64,000 nt of DNA from Syntrophobacterales bacterium Delta_02. GTDB taxonomy: Bacteria; Desulfobacterota; Syntrophorhabdia; Syntrophorhabdales; Syntrophorhabdaceae. The DNA lies in the NCBI GenBank assembly GCA_001603955.1, contig LVAA01000012.1, forward strand, positions 1 to 64,000. The letters are read 5' to 3'. Each line of letters opens with the position of its first letter. The stretch's first letter is position 1. The notes under the pieces are model-generated. The model saw nothing but the letters and a program-made list of their open reading frames with translations, did not search any database and was not told the DNA's origin. Of this stretch, positions 1-8,471 are shown piece after piece. The translations under genes and the position numbers were made by a program.

Positions 1-310
1 CCTTACGTTTTTTTGTTAGACTCTATTCAAAATATGCCTGAGGTTCTGTAAACTATTTTACACCTTCCTGTGATTTCAAATAAAGGATTAAAACCAAATC
101 AATGAAATTACAAGGAAAGCATCTCACAAAAGAGAAAGGGACGACATCCCTTGCCCCCCTCTTGCCGTCAAGGAGGGGGGGTAGGTCCTCCTTGCATGGC
201 AAAGCAAGAGAAATTGTCCCTTTCCTGGATCTGTGTAACCTGAAACCACTTCATTCCTGAAACCTGAGGCTTTAAAACTAAGGGTTTTGTTTGAAACGGT
301 CCTCTTTCCT
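1..310. other. AT-rich spacer downstream of the acyl-CoA ligase gene
   Basis: No convincing gene. The first 120 bases are AT-rich. At 154-180 a perfect 8-bp hairpin pairs CCCCCCTC with GAGGGGGG and could end the minus-strand operon, although no clean T-run follows it. At 230-300 lie degenerate CCTGAAAC / TTGAAAC words of the kind found in other spacers of this window. Confidence 0.5.
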
Positions 311-1963
311 TTACCTCCTCTTCTCCTTCTCGAGCTTGCGTTTCTCCTCGTCCCGTATCTCACGTCTGAGCAGCTTGCCGACCTTCGATTTCGGCAGCAT
401 ATCACGGAACTCTATGTAACCCGGGACCTTGTAAGGGGCCAACCGGTCCCTGCACCATTTGAGAAGCTCGGTGCTTCCGATCCCTTTCGCGTCCTCTTTC
501 AGAACGACGATCGCCTTGATCCTCTCGCCGACCTTCGGATCGGGCACGCCGATGACACAGGCGCCAATGACCGTCGGATGGTCCTGCAGGGCGGCCTCCA
601 CCTCGGAGGCGGACACCCGGTACGCCTTGTACTTGATGATGTCAGCGGTCCTCTCGACGAACTCCAGTTCCCCTCTCTCGTTCATCTTGCAGTAATCGCC
701 CATGCGGTAATAGGTGTCGCCGTTCAATTGCACGTAGGAGTACTCGGTTTCCTCCGGCTTGTTGAGATATTCCTTCAGTGTGTAAGGTGATGTCACGAGC
801 AGTTCTCCCAGCTCTCCAGGCGGCAGTTTTTCCAGGGTGTCCCTGTCGACGACTATGGACTTCCGCGTCTTGAGGGGGGTTCCGATGACGGTGGGCGAAG
901 GCTCCTGGTTGAGCAGGCTGTAGGTCACGTGGCCTATCTCCGTCGAACCGTAGACCTGGTACAGCGGTATGGAGTACTTTTCCTGCCAGGTCTTGAAGAC
1001 CTCCACGGGAAGGACGTCTCCACCGCAGTAGCAGTATCTCAGCGAACTCAGGTCGTACTGATCTATCCGGTCACTCTCAAGGATCATCCTGTAGAGCGCC
1101 GGGACACCCAGCATCCACTTGACCCTGTACCTCTCTATCGCGGAAAGCGTGGGGTCCACCTCCGGAAGGGGCATGAGTACTACCGTATTGGCATAGTTAA
1201 AGCCGAAGGCGATCGAAAAGCCCTTCGCCATGATGTGGAAGAGAGGGTTGATCATGAGGACCGTGTCGTTCCCGGGATCCACATAGTCCTTGATGACGTC
1301 CTCCATTATGTCGTTTATGTAGGTGACCTCTCCGATGTGGTTGCCCGGAACCCCCTTCGGAAAACCCGTCGTGCCCCCCGTATACATGATGTAGGAGAGG
1401 TCTGTCTTCGGGTCGATCGTGATGTCCGGCGGTATGTTCGGGGACCGGTACGTGACATCCTTGAAAAAGTGTATCTTGTCTCCTTTCTCCACCTTGCCTG
1501 TGGGGATCTTGTCGAAGAGATGGCCGACCACCCGTTTGAAGGGCGAGATGAAATCGACGAGGTTCGTGACAATGACCCTTTTCAGGTTCGTCCTCTCCAT
1601 GACCTCTTTCACGTAGACGAAGTTCGTGTCCAGGCAGATCACCGTCTCTATGCCGGCGTCCTTGATCATGTATTCGATCTCGAAGGCCGTGTAGATGGGC
1701 GACACGGGCACGGTGACAGCGCCGATCCGGTTTATGGCGAAATTCGCTATGATCCACTGCGGACAGTTCGATATGTAGAGCATCACCCTGTCCTGCTCCT
1801 TTACACCCATGTCCGAAAGGCCCCGCGCGAACTTGTGGACGAGGGTCTCCAGTCGTCCGTACGTGAAGGTTTCGCCGAGATAGACCAGGGCGATCTTGGA
1901 GGAATGCTCCTTGCAGACCTCCTCGAAACGCGTGAATGTGTACTGTTTTTCTAAGGATGCCAT
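311..1963 (-). CDS. AMP-forming acyl-CoA synthetase (fatty or aromatic acid CoA ligase)
   Basis: A 550-residue adenylate-forming enzyme that would activate a carboxylic acid with ATP and CoA to an acyl-CoA in the cytoplasm. The AMP-binding signature YTGGTTGFPKG sits near residue 195, and the YGSTE motif, the GD(Y/C) hinge region and a C-terminal lysine domain (PKSKVGKLLRRE) follow in normal order. Length is normal for the family. It is the last gene of the Liv-type transport operon, starting 11 bases after livF behind a GTGAGG ribosome-binding site, so it probably activates whatever the transporter imports. Which acid (fatty, aromatic, alicyclic) cannot be told from the sequence. Acyl-CoA synthetases linked to Liv transporters are known from aromatic-acid pathways; applying that here is inference. 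Confidence 0.93.
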   Translation of the reverse strand: MASLEKQYTFTRFEEVCKEHSSKIALVYLGETFTYGRLETLVHKFARGLSDMGVKEQDRVMLYISNCPQWIIANFAINRIGAVTVPVSPIYTAFEIEYMIKDAGIETVICLDTNFVYVKEVMERTNLKRVIVTNLVDFISPFKRVVGHLFDKIPTGKVEKGDKIHFFKDVTYRSPNIPPDITIDPKTDLSYIMYTGGTTGFPKGVPGNHIGEVTYINDIMEDVIKDYVDPGNDTVLMINPLFHIMAKGFSIAFGFNYANTVVLMPLPEVDPTLSAIERYRVKWMLGVPALYRMILESDRIDQYDLSSLRYCYCGGDVLPVEVFKTWQEKYSIPLYQVYGSTEIGHVTYSLLNQEPSPTVIGTPLKTRKSIVVDRDTLEKLPPGELGELLVTSPYTLKEYLNKPEETEYSYVQLNGDTYYRMGDYCKMNERGELEFVERTADIIKYKAYRVSASEVEAALQDHPTVIGACVIGVPDPKVGERIKAIVVLKEDAKGIGSTELLKWCRDRLAPYKVPGYIEFRDMLPKSKVGKLLRREIRDEEKRKLEKEKRR

Positions 1964-1974
1964 TGCCTCACCCC

Positions 1975-2721
1975 TTACACTCCGAAATATGCCGACTTCA
2001 CGTCGGGGTTGTCGAGCAGCTCTTCCCTCGTCCCCGTCAGCACGCTGGAGCCGTTCTCAAGTATGTATCCGTAGTCGATTATGGGCATTACCGGCCGCGC
2101 GTATTGTTCCGTGATGATGATCGAGATGCCCTTCGAATCGCGGATGGCCTTTGTCCCGTTGACCACGATCTCCTGGTACGCCGGGCTCAAGCCCAGGAGA
2201 GGTTCGTCAAGGAGGAGCAGCTTCGGTGATGCCATGAGCGCCCTTCCGATAGCGAGCATCTGCTGCTCCCCGCCGCTCAAGAACCCTCCCTGCCGGTGCA
2301 GGTGGTCCTTGAGACGCGGGAAAAGGTCGAGGACGTAATCGATATTCTTTTTCGTCTCCCGGCTTCCCGTCAGGTAGGAGCCTATCTTCAGGTTCTCGAG
2401 CACCGAGCTTTCGGGAAATATCCTTCGCCTCTCCGGGCAGAGAACTATGCCGCCCTTCGCCCTATTGTGGGGCTTTACCGCCGATATGTCCTTTCCGTTG
2501 AAGAACACGCGCCCGAACACCGATATCCGTTCCCCACCCCGCATCTCTTCCTTCTTCTTGATGTCCAGGATGATCCCGGAGATGGCGTGCATGAAGGTGC
2601 TCTTCCCCGCGCTGTTGGAACCGAATATCCCGATGATCTTACCCTCGCCGCAGGTCATGCTCACGTTGTTGAGGGCGATCATGTTCTCGAAAAACACCAT
2701 CAGTTCAAAGGCTTCGAACAT
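1975..2721 (-). CDS. livF: LIV-type ABC transporter ATP-binding protein LivF-like
   Basis: ATPase subunit of a branched-chain amino acid type (HAAT) importer, acting on the inner face of the membrane. It has Walker A GSNSAGKST at residues 34-42, signature LSGGEQQ, and Walker B LLLLDEP. Walker A carries Ser-Ala where Gly-Ala or Gly-Ser is usual. The start at 2721 has AAGGAG eight bases upstream and lies 3 bases after the livG stop, so the genes are translationally close. Length (248) is slightly above the usual 235 because of an N-terminal extension. The downstream acyl-CoA ligase argues for an organic acid rather than an amino acid as substrate; this is inference from context. Confidence 0.93.
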   Translation of the reverse strand: MFEAFELMVFFENMIALNNVSMTCGEGKIIGIFGSNSAGKSTFMHAISGIILDIKKKEEMRGGERISVFGRVFFNGKDISAVKPHNRAKGGIVLCPERRRIFPESSVLENLKIGSYLTGSRETKKNIDYVLDLFPRLKDHLHRQGGFLSGGEQQMLAIGRALMASPKLLLLDEPLLGLSPAYQEIVVNGTKAIRDSKGISIIITEQYARPVMPIIDYGYILENGSSVLTGTREELLDNPDVKSAYFGV

Positions 2722-2724
2722 GGG

Positions 2725-3492
2725 CTACACTCCTTCGCTTCCCAGGTAGGCCTCTCTCACTCTCTTGTCCTCGATGACATCGAGCGGTTCGCCTTCCGTT
2801 ATCTTCTCCCCGAAATTGAGCGCCATTACCCTGTTTGCCACCTTGAAGAGCTCTCTTAAGCGATGCTCGACCATGATGAGTGTTATCCCTTCCATCTTCA
2901 TCTTCTCGATGAGAGGGACCATACCGGCGATCTCGCTCATGCTCAATCCCGAAAAGACCTCATCGCAGAATATTATCTCCGGGCGCAGCGCCATGCACCT
3001 CGCCAGTTCGAGCCGTTTCTGATAGCCCGTCGGCAGGGTCGACGCCAGTTTGTAAGGCACCCGGGAATCGCGCTCGAACCCGATCTCCTCGAGGATATCG
3101 ACGGCCACAGTGTTCCTGTCGCCGTGTTTTCCTCCCCCGCGCCACCCGCCGGTCTTGCGGGCCCGCGGCGACCACAGGGGAATGATGAGGTTCTTGTACG
3201 CGGGCAACGAATGGTAGGGCCTCATTATCTGGAACGTCCGGGCGATTCCCATATCCGCTATCTTGTGGGGTTGCCAGCCCGTGATGTCCTTCCCCTTGAA
3301 CCTGACTTTACCCGCTTCCGTCTTGATGAACCCCGTAATGCAGTTTATCAGCGTCGTCTTTCCCGACCCGTTCGGACCGATTATACCGAAGACGTCTCCT
3401 TCGTTGATATCGAAGCTCACGTCCATGAGCGCCTTCAGACCGCCGAAGGATTTCGTGATTCCCTGTACGGACAGTACCGCTTGCGCGCTCAT
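2725..3492 (-). CDS. livG: LIV-type ABC transporter ATP-binding protein LivG-like
   Basis: Second ATPase of the importer, 255 residues, with Walker A GPNGSGKT at 39-46 and Walker B IIFCDEVFSG. The ABC signature is degenerate (LPTGYQKRLE instead of LSGGQ), which is common in LivG proteins. A longer reading from GTG 3504 exists, but ATG 3492 is preferred: it has AGGTGGG about 7 bases upstream and shares an ATGA overlap with the livM stop, a typical translational coupling. It pairs with LivF to energise LivH and LivM. Its family (LivG) is distinguished from LivF by the C-terminal region ending in the REAYLG motif. Confidence 0.93.
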   Translation of the reverse strand: MSAQAVLSVQGITKSFGGLKALMDVSFDINEGDVFGIIGPNGSGKTTLINCITGFIKTEAGKVRFKGKDITGWQPHKIADMGIARTFQIMRPYHSLPAYKNLIIPLWSPRARKTGGWRGGGKHGDRNTVAVDILEEIGFERDSRVPYKLASTLPTGYQKRLELARCMALRPEIIFCDEVFSGLSMSEIAGMVPLIEKMKMEGITLIMVEHRLRELFKVANRVMALNFGEKITEGEPLDVIEDKRVREAYLGSEGV

Positions 3493-4502
3493 ACTTTCAC
3501 CCACCTTTCAAACTGGTGATATTTCCTCTGAAGGAAGATCATGATCCCCTCGCTCTTGAAAACGATGAACCCCGTGAGGATGACGCAATAGATAACGATC
3601 CTGAAGGTCCCGAAGGCCCGGAGGACCTCTGACAGAGGTACAAGGATGAAGGCACCGATCAGGGCCCCCACCAGGGTCCCGCCGCCTCCGATGACGACTG
3701 CCGCGATGGGGATTATCGAGAAATCGAGGGCGAAGAGCGAGATCCCCGCCCACATGTACAGGTGAGCGATATAGGCCCCCGCGAAACATCCGAGCAGGGA
3801 CGCGACGAAGACCCCGATGATCCTCATGCGCGTGACACTTATCCCTGACGCCCTGACCGACTGGTCGTTGTCCTTCACCGCGCGAAGGACGAGGCCCACA
3901 TCCTCGTTCACGAACCTGCGCATGGCGAAGAGAAAGGCGAGGGCTACGACAATGATCAGGTAGTTCTCCACGTACGCATTGGGAAGCGCGTCCAGGCCGG
4001 TCATTCCGTTCGTTCCCCCGAGTATGTTCAGGGCCTCTATGATCCTTGTGAACAACAAGGGGTACATGAGGGTAACGATGGCGAAATAGACACCCCTCAG
4101 CGGAAGACACGGCAGCAGGAACACCGTGCACAGGATCGCCCCGGTAACCGTTGCCAGCGGCATCGAGAGCCATATCGGCATCCCCAGTTCCACGTTGAAG
4201 ATCGCTGCGAAATATCCCCCGACCCCGGTGAAGAACGCGCCTCCAAGACACACAAGGCCGACGTAGTTCGCCAAAAAGTCGAAGGACAAAGCCAAAAGCG
4301 CATAAGCGCACATGATGTTGATGACCTTTCTCCAGTACGGAGCAAGCTCGAATACAAGGGGAAGGACCAGAAGCCCCGCGATGAGCAGGATCCTCGGCCC
4401 CATCAGATAGAGGATCTCCCGTGCGGAGGTTATCGCGTAGATGCCCTCCGTCCTCACCTTGAGTCCCCGGTCGATCCTCTCTTTTCGCATCATCGTATCC
4501 AT
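3489..4502 (-). CDS. livM: LIV-type ABC transporter permease LivM-like
   Basis: A 337-residue inner-membrane permease with about nine to ten hydrophobic segments after a 30-residue charged N-terminus. It contains the family's GxxGxYxAxF-like stretch (GVGGYFAAIF) and the cytoplasmic EDxGLVLRAVKDND motif that contacts the ATPase subunits. The stop overlaps the livG start by the ATGA arrangement and the start is 2 bases after the livH stop. With LivH it would form the membrane channel for the substrate delivered by the binding protein encoded at 5394-6650. Normal length; nothing missing. Confidence 0.93.
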   Translation of the reverse strand: MDTMMRKERIDRGLKVRTEGIYAITSAREILYLMGPRILLIAGLLVLPLVFELAPYWRKVINIMCAYALLALSFDFLANYVGLVCLGGAFFTGVGGYFAAIFNVELGMPIWLSMPLATVTGAILCTVFLLPCLPLRGVYFAIVTLMYPLLFTRIIEALNILGGTNGMTGLDALPNAYVENYLIIVVALAFLFAMRRFVNEDVGLVLRAVKDNDQSVRASGISVTRMRIIGVFVASLLGCFAGAYIAHLYMWAGISLFALDFSIIPIAAVVIGGGGTLVGALIGAFILVPLSEVLRAFGTFRIVIYCVILTGFIVFKSEGIMIFLQRKYHQFERWVKV

Positions 4503-4504
4503 GA

Positions 4505-5374
4505 TTACACCCGCTCTTCCAGTTCTTTCTGTTTGCCGAATATCCCCGACGGCTTTACGAGAAGTGTGAGAATGATGGCGAGAAGGGCAACGACCATCTG
4601 GTAATGGGCGGAAATGAAATACTCCGTCAGGATCTGGGCAAAGCCGATTATGAAGGAGGCGACGATCACCCCTCCCCAGCTCCCCAATCCCCCGATGACA
4701 CAGACGGCAACGGCGAAGACGAGGACGTTGTATCCTCCTTCCACCACTATGTTCCCCAGGGGCAGAAGGAGCACGGCCGCAAGACCGGCGAGCGCCGATC
4801 CTATGGCCAGGGAGAGAACCGCGGTCATATCGGAATTGATGCCGAGCATCATGGCCGCCCGTTCATCCTGGGCAATGCCGCGAAAGGCAAGGCCGACCTT
4901 TGTCAGGCGCGTGAACAGGTAAAGAAGGATAAAGGTCAATATGCCCGCCCCGACAATGATAAGACGCTGGTAATCGACACTCACACCGAGTATGTTGACG
5001 GAGCCTGAAAAGAAGGCGGGCAGGACGAATGTCCCGCCCCTCAAGCCTCCCCACCTTAAACCCTCGAGGATCGCAAGGCCGATCGCGTATGTCGCTATTA
5101 TCTCCGATATCTCCATACCCCTGATGCGCACCAGTATGAACTGGTATATCGCCGCCCCCACCAGGCTCGTGATGATCACTCCCAACACAATCGCCAGGAA
5201 ATAGGGGAATCCCAGAAACTCGTTGAGAAAGAGCCACGTAAGGTATCCCGAGGCAACATACAGGGCCCCGTGTGCGAAGTTCGGGACCCTGCTTATGCTG
5301 TACACAAGGGTGAAGCCCAGGGATACCAGGGAGAGGGTGATGCTGTTGATGATCCCGTATACGAGAAGCTCCAT
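4505..5374 (-). CDS. livH: LIV-type ABC transporter permease LivH-like
   Basis: A 289-residue permease with about eight membrane segments, starting MELLVYGIINSITLSLVSLG and containing the conserved PNFAHGALYV stretch near residue 32 and the coupling-loop motif TKVGLAFRGIAQDERAA. These are diagnostic of LivH. It follows the binding-protein gene by 19 bases, with AGAGGGG upstream of its ATG. It forms the membrane pore with LivM. Normal length, no oddities. Confidence 0.93.
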   Translation of the reverse strand: MELLVYGIINSITLSLVSLGFTLVYSISRVPNFAHGALYVASGYLTWLFLNEFLGFPYFLAIVLGVIITSLVGAAIYQFILVRIRGMEISEIIATYAIGLAILEGLRWGGLRGGTFVLPAFFSGSVNILGVSVDYQRLIIVGAGILTFILLYLFTRLTKVGLAFRGIAQDERAAMMLGINSDMTAVLSLAIGSALAGLAAVLLLPLGNIVVEGGYNVLVFAVAVCVIGGLGSWGGVIVASFIIGFAQILTEYFISAHYQMVVALLAIILTLLVKPSGIFGKQKELEERV

Positions 5375-5393
5375 ATGTCCCCTCTTTCTTGAT

Positions 5394-6650
5394 CTACTTC
5401 ATCCAGGGCGGAAGTATGATCTTCGCATCGGCCACTTTGGGAGGGAAGATCTGTACTCTCTCGCCCTTCTGCCACTGGATGATACCTGTCACGGCGCCTT
5501 CCTTCGGGTCGAGGGAAGGGATGATCTGGTGCGTCTTCTTGTCAAACCTCATCCTGCCGTAGACACCCATGATGTCCGAGTTCTCAAGTGCCGTGATGAC
5601 CTTGTCGGAATCGGTGCTCCCCGCTTTCTCGATGGCGTCCTTCAACTGATAGACCGCCATGTAGCTCGAGGATGTACCGTAGCCCTCAGGCTCGAGACCC
5701 CATTTCTTCTTGTAGGCGTTGACGAATTTCATCGTCCAGGGAGTGATCTTCGCGGGCGCGTTTCCGCCGTTGACGAGGTTCACTATGAGGTACTCTCCCT
5801 TGCCTCCCGAGGCCTTCATGAAACCGGGCTGCTCGGCCGCGTTCACAAACCCGATGGGGATGCATTTGAGTTTCATGTCCGCCCACTGCTTGAGGAGGAT
5901 GGTGCTCTCGGGCATGTCCATCCAGAGGAAGAGGATCTGGGCACCATTCTTGCCGGCATCGGTAAGCCCGACGGAGTAGTCCGTGGTCCCGGTAGGGTAT
6001 ATTTTCGGATCAAGAACGGTCCACCCTTTGCCCTTCAGGGCTTTTTCCATTGCAGCCCCACCCGCCCGGGCGTGCGCCACGTCCTGGACCATGATGGCGG
6101 CTGTCTTGAACCCGTAGGCCTTCCTCATATCCTCGAGGAGGGTGAGGAACTCGGGCATCATGACGCCGACGTGGCTCGTATTCCTGAAACAATACTTGTA
6201 CTTGTTGTAATTATCCGCGACCCTCTTCTGGTAGGCGGGCGTCAAAACACCGGTGGTGACAATGCTGATCTTCTTGTACCTGCTCAAAAGGTCCATGGCG
6301 GCGAGGGCCGCTTCAGACCGCACCGGGCCGCCAACTATGAAATCCGCTTTCTTTTCGAGTATCAGCTTTTCCAGTCCGAGGAGTGCCTCGCTCACAGGCA
6401 CGCCCGGTTCGAGGTCCCTGGTGTCGATGACCTCCACCTTGAGCGGCCTCTTTACATTGCCCACCTTCACTCCGCCCGCGGCATTGATCTCATCCGCCGC
6501 AAGCTTGATGCCCCTCTCCGCGTCCCATCCGTAAAGGAATGCGGTCGCGAGCGGTGCGCCGATGACGATGGGATCCGCGGCACTCACAGTGCCGGGCAGG
6601 AAAAATCCCATCGCAAATAAAGCGATGATGATACACATCAGCTTCCTCAT
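5394..6650 (-). CDS. ABC transporter periplasmic substrate-binding protein (LivK type, Peripla_BP_6)
   Basis: A 418-residue type I periplasmic binding protein that captures the transporter's substrate. Residues 1-24 form a signal peptide (charged start, hydrophobic core, cleavage near VSAAD). The mature part shows the family pattern: IGAPL start, IKLAADEINAAGG after a first strand, GPVRSEAALA, and a second lobe with TDYSVGLTDAGKNGAQ. It is the first gene of the operon, with GGGGGAGG 5 bases before its ATG and a sigma-54-type promoter at 6709-6724. The substrate is not predictable, but the acyl-CoA ligase at the operon end suggests a carboxylic acid rather than an amino acid. Confidence 0.92.
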   Translation of the reverse strand: MRKLMCIIIALFAMGFFLPGTVSAADPIVIGAPLATAFLYGWDAERGIKLAADEINAAGGVKVGNVKRPLKVEVIDTRDLEPGVPVSEALLGLEKLILEKKADFIVGGPVRSEAALAAMDLLSRYKKISIVTTGVLTPAYQKRVADNYNKYKYCFRNTSHVGVMMPEFLTLLEDMRKAYGFKTAAIMVQDVAHARAGGAAMEKALKGKGWTVLDPKIYPTGTTDYSVGLTDAGKNGAQILFLWMDMPESTILLKQWADMKLKCIPIGFVNAAEQPGFMKASGGKGEYLIVNLVNGGNAPAKITPWTMKFVNAYKKKWGLEPEGYGTSSSYMAVYQLKDAIEKAGSTDSDKVITALENSDIMGVYGRMRFDKKTHQIIPSLDPKEGAVTGIIQWQKGERVQIFPPKVADAKIILPPWMK

Positions 6651-6708
6651 GCTAACCTCCCCCTTTGACTATATTTGGTACCCCTCTTTTACCCTTTCGC
6701 ACAGAGTG

Positions 6709-6724
6709 AGCAATATTTATGCCA
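6709..6724 (-). promoter_or_regulatory. Sigma-54 (RpoN) promoter of the transport operon
   Basis: Read on the minus strand the sequence is TGGCAT-AAATA-TTGCT, a near-perfect match to the RpoN consensus TGGCAC-N5-TTGC. Transcription would begin about 12 bases after the GC, giving a leader of roughly 45-50 bases ahead of the binding-protein gene. Two facts support it: an NtrC-family regulator is encoded 350 bases upstream and a symmetric site lies about 130 bases upstream at 6849-6875, the usual enhancer distance. Confidence 0.8.
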
Positions 6725-6848
6725 TGTCCATCTGCCCCCGTTTCTCCCGACCGTTTGGGAACGCCGTCTGCGGCGCGCTGCACCTCAATCGGTCCAAAAC
6801 GTGCAGGATAATGCACGGGGCAGGATGCAGCGGCAAGTTGCAGGAAGT

Positions 6849-6875
6849 TTTCAATTTCCCCGGGGGAGATTGAAA
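6849..6875. promoter_or_regulatory. Probable enhancer site (dyad) for the NtrC-type regulator
   Basis: A 27-bp dyad: TTTCAATTTCCCC followed, across one central G, by GGGAGATTGAAA, matching at 12 of 13 positions. It lies between the small HTH gene and the sigma-54 promoter, about 125-165 bases upstream of the promoter. Position and symmetry suggest the binding site of the adjacent regulator; binding itself is inferred. Confidence 0.6.
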
Positions 6876-6882
6876 GGAACTT

Positions 6883-7050
6883 TTACTTTTGGTGGGGAAC
6901 TTTGGCTCTTGTGATGCCCGTACTGTTGATCTCTTTTATGAGAACGTCTTCAGGGATCTCGAGGATGGCACTGGCCTCTTTGAGATTCCAGTGAGTCTTT
7001 TCGAGCACTTTGCAGATGTGCTCTTTTCGTATTTCCTGCAGCGTCTTCAT
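6883..7050 (-). CDS. Small stand-alone Fis-type helix-turn-helix protein
   Basis: A 55-residue protein starting MKTLQEIRKEHICKVLEKT and consisting only of the Fis-like (HTH_8) DNA-binding domain seen at the C-terminus of NtrC-family activators. It aligns without gaps to the C-terminal domain of the regulator encoded next door (MTTLQDVEKVHILKVLQHT), with about 15 of the first 32 positions identical, so it is probably a duplicate of that domain. No strong ribosome-binding site is visible before ATG 7050; an in-frame GTG lies 4 codons earlier. It has no receiver or AAA+ domain, so it could bind the same sites without activating. It lies between regulator and operon on the same strand. Confidence 0.65.
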   Translation of the reverse strand: MKTLQEIRKEHICKVLEKTHWNLKEASAILEIPEDVLIKEINSTGITRAKVPHQK

Positions 7051-7079
7051 TGAAGGGGTCACGGAGATGCTAATTGCAA

Positions 7080-8471
7080 TTAGGATGCCAGCGATGATCG
7101 GGAGCGATCGGGAGGAAGGGCTATGTCGTACTCCTTCAGTTTCTGCCTGAGAGTGGGCCGCGATATCCCGAGGATGCCGCAGGTCTTGCCGAAATGCCAC
7201 CCGGTGTGCTGCAGGACTTTCAGGATGTGGACCTTCTCCACGTCCTGAAGGGTCGTCATGGCACCCGGCGTGTCCTTCGCCTCCTCTTCGACGGCGTCGG
7301 CCTTTTCAAGGAGGGCCACGATGAACTCGTCGAGGATCACTTCACCGGGGGTGGAGATCACGCCCCTCGTGAGGGCGTTCTCCAGTTCACGGACGTTGCC
7401 GGGCCAGTGATACTCGAGGAGTCTCTCCATGGCCCTTCCCTCCACCCTCTTGATGCTGTGGTGCAGATCGGCATTGATCTTCTTGAGCAGGTATTGGATG
7501 AGCAGTGGTATGTCGGAGCGCCGGTCCCGAAGCGGGGGCACCCTGATCATGGCAACGCTCAGCCTGTAGAAGAGGTCCTCCCTGAAATGCCCTTCCCGCA
7601 CCATCTGCCAGAGGTCCCTGTTCGTCGCCGCTACGACCCGGGCGTTGGACTTCAGGCTCCTCTCACCCCCGACGTGCTCGAACTCCTTCTCCTGGAGGAA
7701 TCGGAGGAGCTTCGCCTGCAGTTCGAAGGGTATCTCGCTCACCTCGTCGAGGAAGATCGTGCCTTCGCCGGCAAGCTCGAACTTTCCCTTCTTCGTCGCG
7801 ATGGCACCCGTGAAGGAACCTTTCTCATGCCCGAAAAGCTCGCTTTCCAGGAGGGTTCCCACTATGGACGAACAGTTTATCCCGATGAAAGGGGCATCCT
7901 TTACCGGACTGTGATAGTGAATGGCGCGGGCGATCATCTCCTTCCCCGTTCCCGTTTCCCCCTCTATCAGGACCGTCACCTTGTTCTCCGACAGTATCCC
8001 GATCGCCTTGAATATCTCCTTCATCTCCCGGCTCTTGCCGATGATCTTCCCTTTTTCATATATGAGGGAGGGGTCGAGGGATATGGCGTTCGTGGCCGGT
8101 CCCGGCGCCCCGGCCCGAGTTGCCCGCTCGACGGCGCTCTCAAGTTCCTCGATATCGATCGGCTTCGGGATGTACTCGCAGGCTCCGAACTTCATTGCCT
8201 TGATCGTTGTGTCCATGTCGTGAAAGGCGGTTATGATGATGACATTGCTCTTCCTGGTGGTCTCCCTGAATTCCTTCAGAACCTCGAGGCCGTCCTTGTC
8301 GGGAAGGCGGATATCGAGGACGATCACATCGGGCTTGAAGGAGCCATTCTTCTCGATCGCCTCGGCGGCCGTCATGGCGCAGGCAACGTCGTAGCCTTTC
8401 TCGCTGAGGAACATCTCAAGGGATTCCAGAAGCGACTTCTCATCATCAACGATGAGTATCTTTTTTCTCAT
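7080..8471 (-). CDS. Sigma-54-dependent two-component response regulator (NtrC family)
   Basis: 463 residues with three domains in order: receiver (acidic D9/D10, phosphoacceptor D53 in VLDIRLPDKDG), AAA+ ATPase (Walker A GETGTGKE at 171-178, sigma-54 contact loop GSFTGA at 218-223 in place of GAFTGA, R-finger region REDLFYRL), and a C-terminal Fis-type HTH near 410-452. It activates RpoN polymerase when phosphorylated. The ATG at 8471 has GGAGG upstream and lies inside the 3' end of the kinase gene (26-base overlap), so the two form one transcript. The likely target is the sigma-54 promoter at 6709-6724. Confidence 0.93.
   Translation of the reverse strand: MRKKILIVDDEKSLLESLEMFLSEKGYDVACAMTAAEAIEKNGSFKPDVIVLDIRLPDKDGLEVLKEFRETTRKSNVIIITAFHDMDTTIKAMKFGACEYIPKPIDIEELESAVERATRAGAPGPATNAISLDPSLIYEKGKIIGKSREMKEIFKAIGILSENKVTVLIEGETGTGKEMIARAIHYHSPVKDAPFIGINCSSIVGTLLESELFGHEKGSFTGAIATKKGKFELAGEGTIFLDEVSEIPFELQAKLLRFLQEKEFEHVGGERSLKSNARVVAATNRDLWQMVREGHFREDLFYRLSVAMIRVPPLRDRRSDIPLLIQYLLKKINADLHHSIKRVEGRAMERLLEYHWPGNVRELENALTRGVISTPGEVILDEFIVALLEKADAVEEEAKDTPGAMTTLQDVEKVHILKVLQHTGWHFGKTCGILGISRPTLRQKLKEYDIALPPDRSRSSLAS

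Noticed and set aside
929-1954. Plus-strand frame opposite the acyl-CoA ligase
   Set aside because: Antisense shadow; the ligase strand has clear motifs.
5223-6620. Plus-strand frame opposite the binding protein
   Set aside because: Antisense of the signal-peptide-bearing binding protein.
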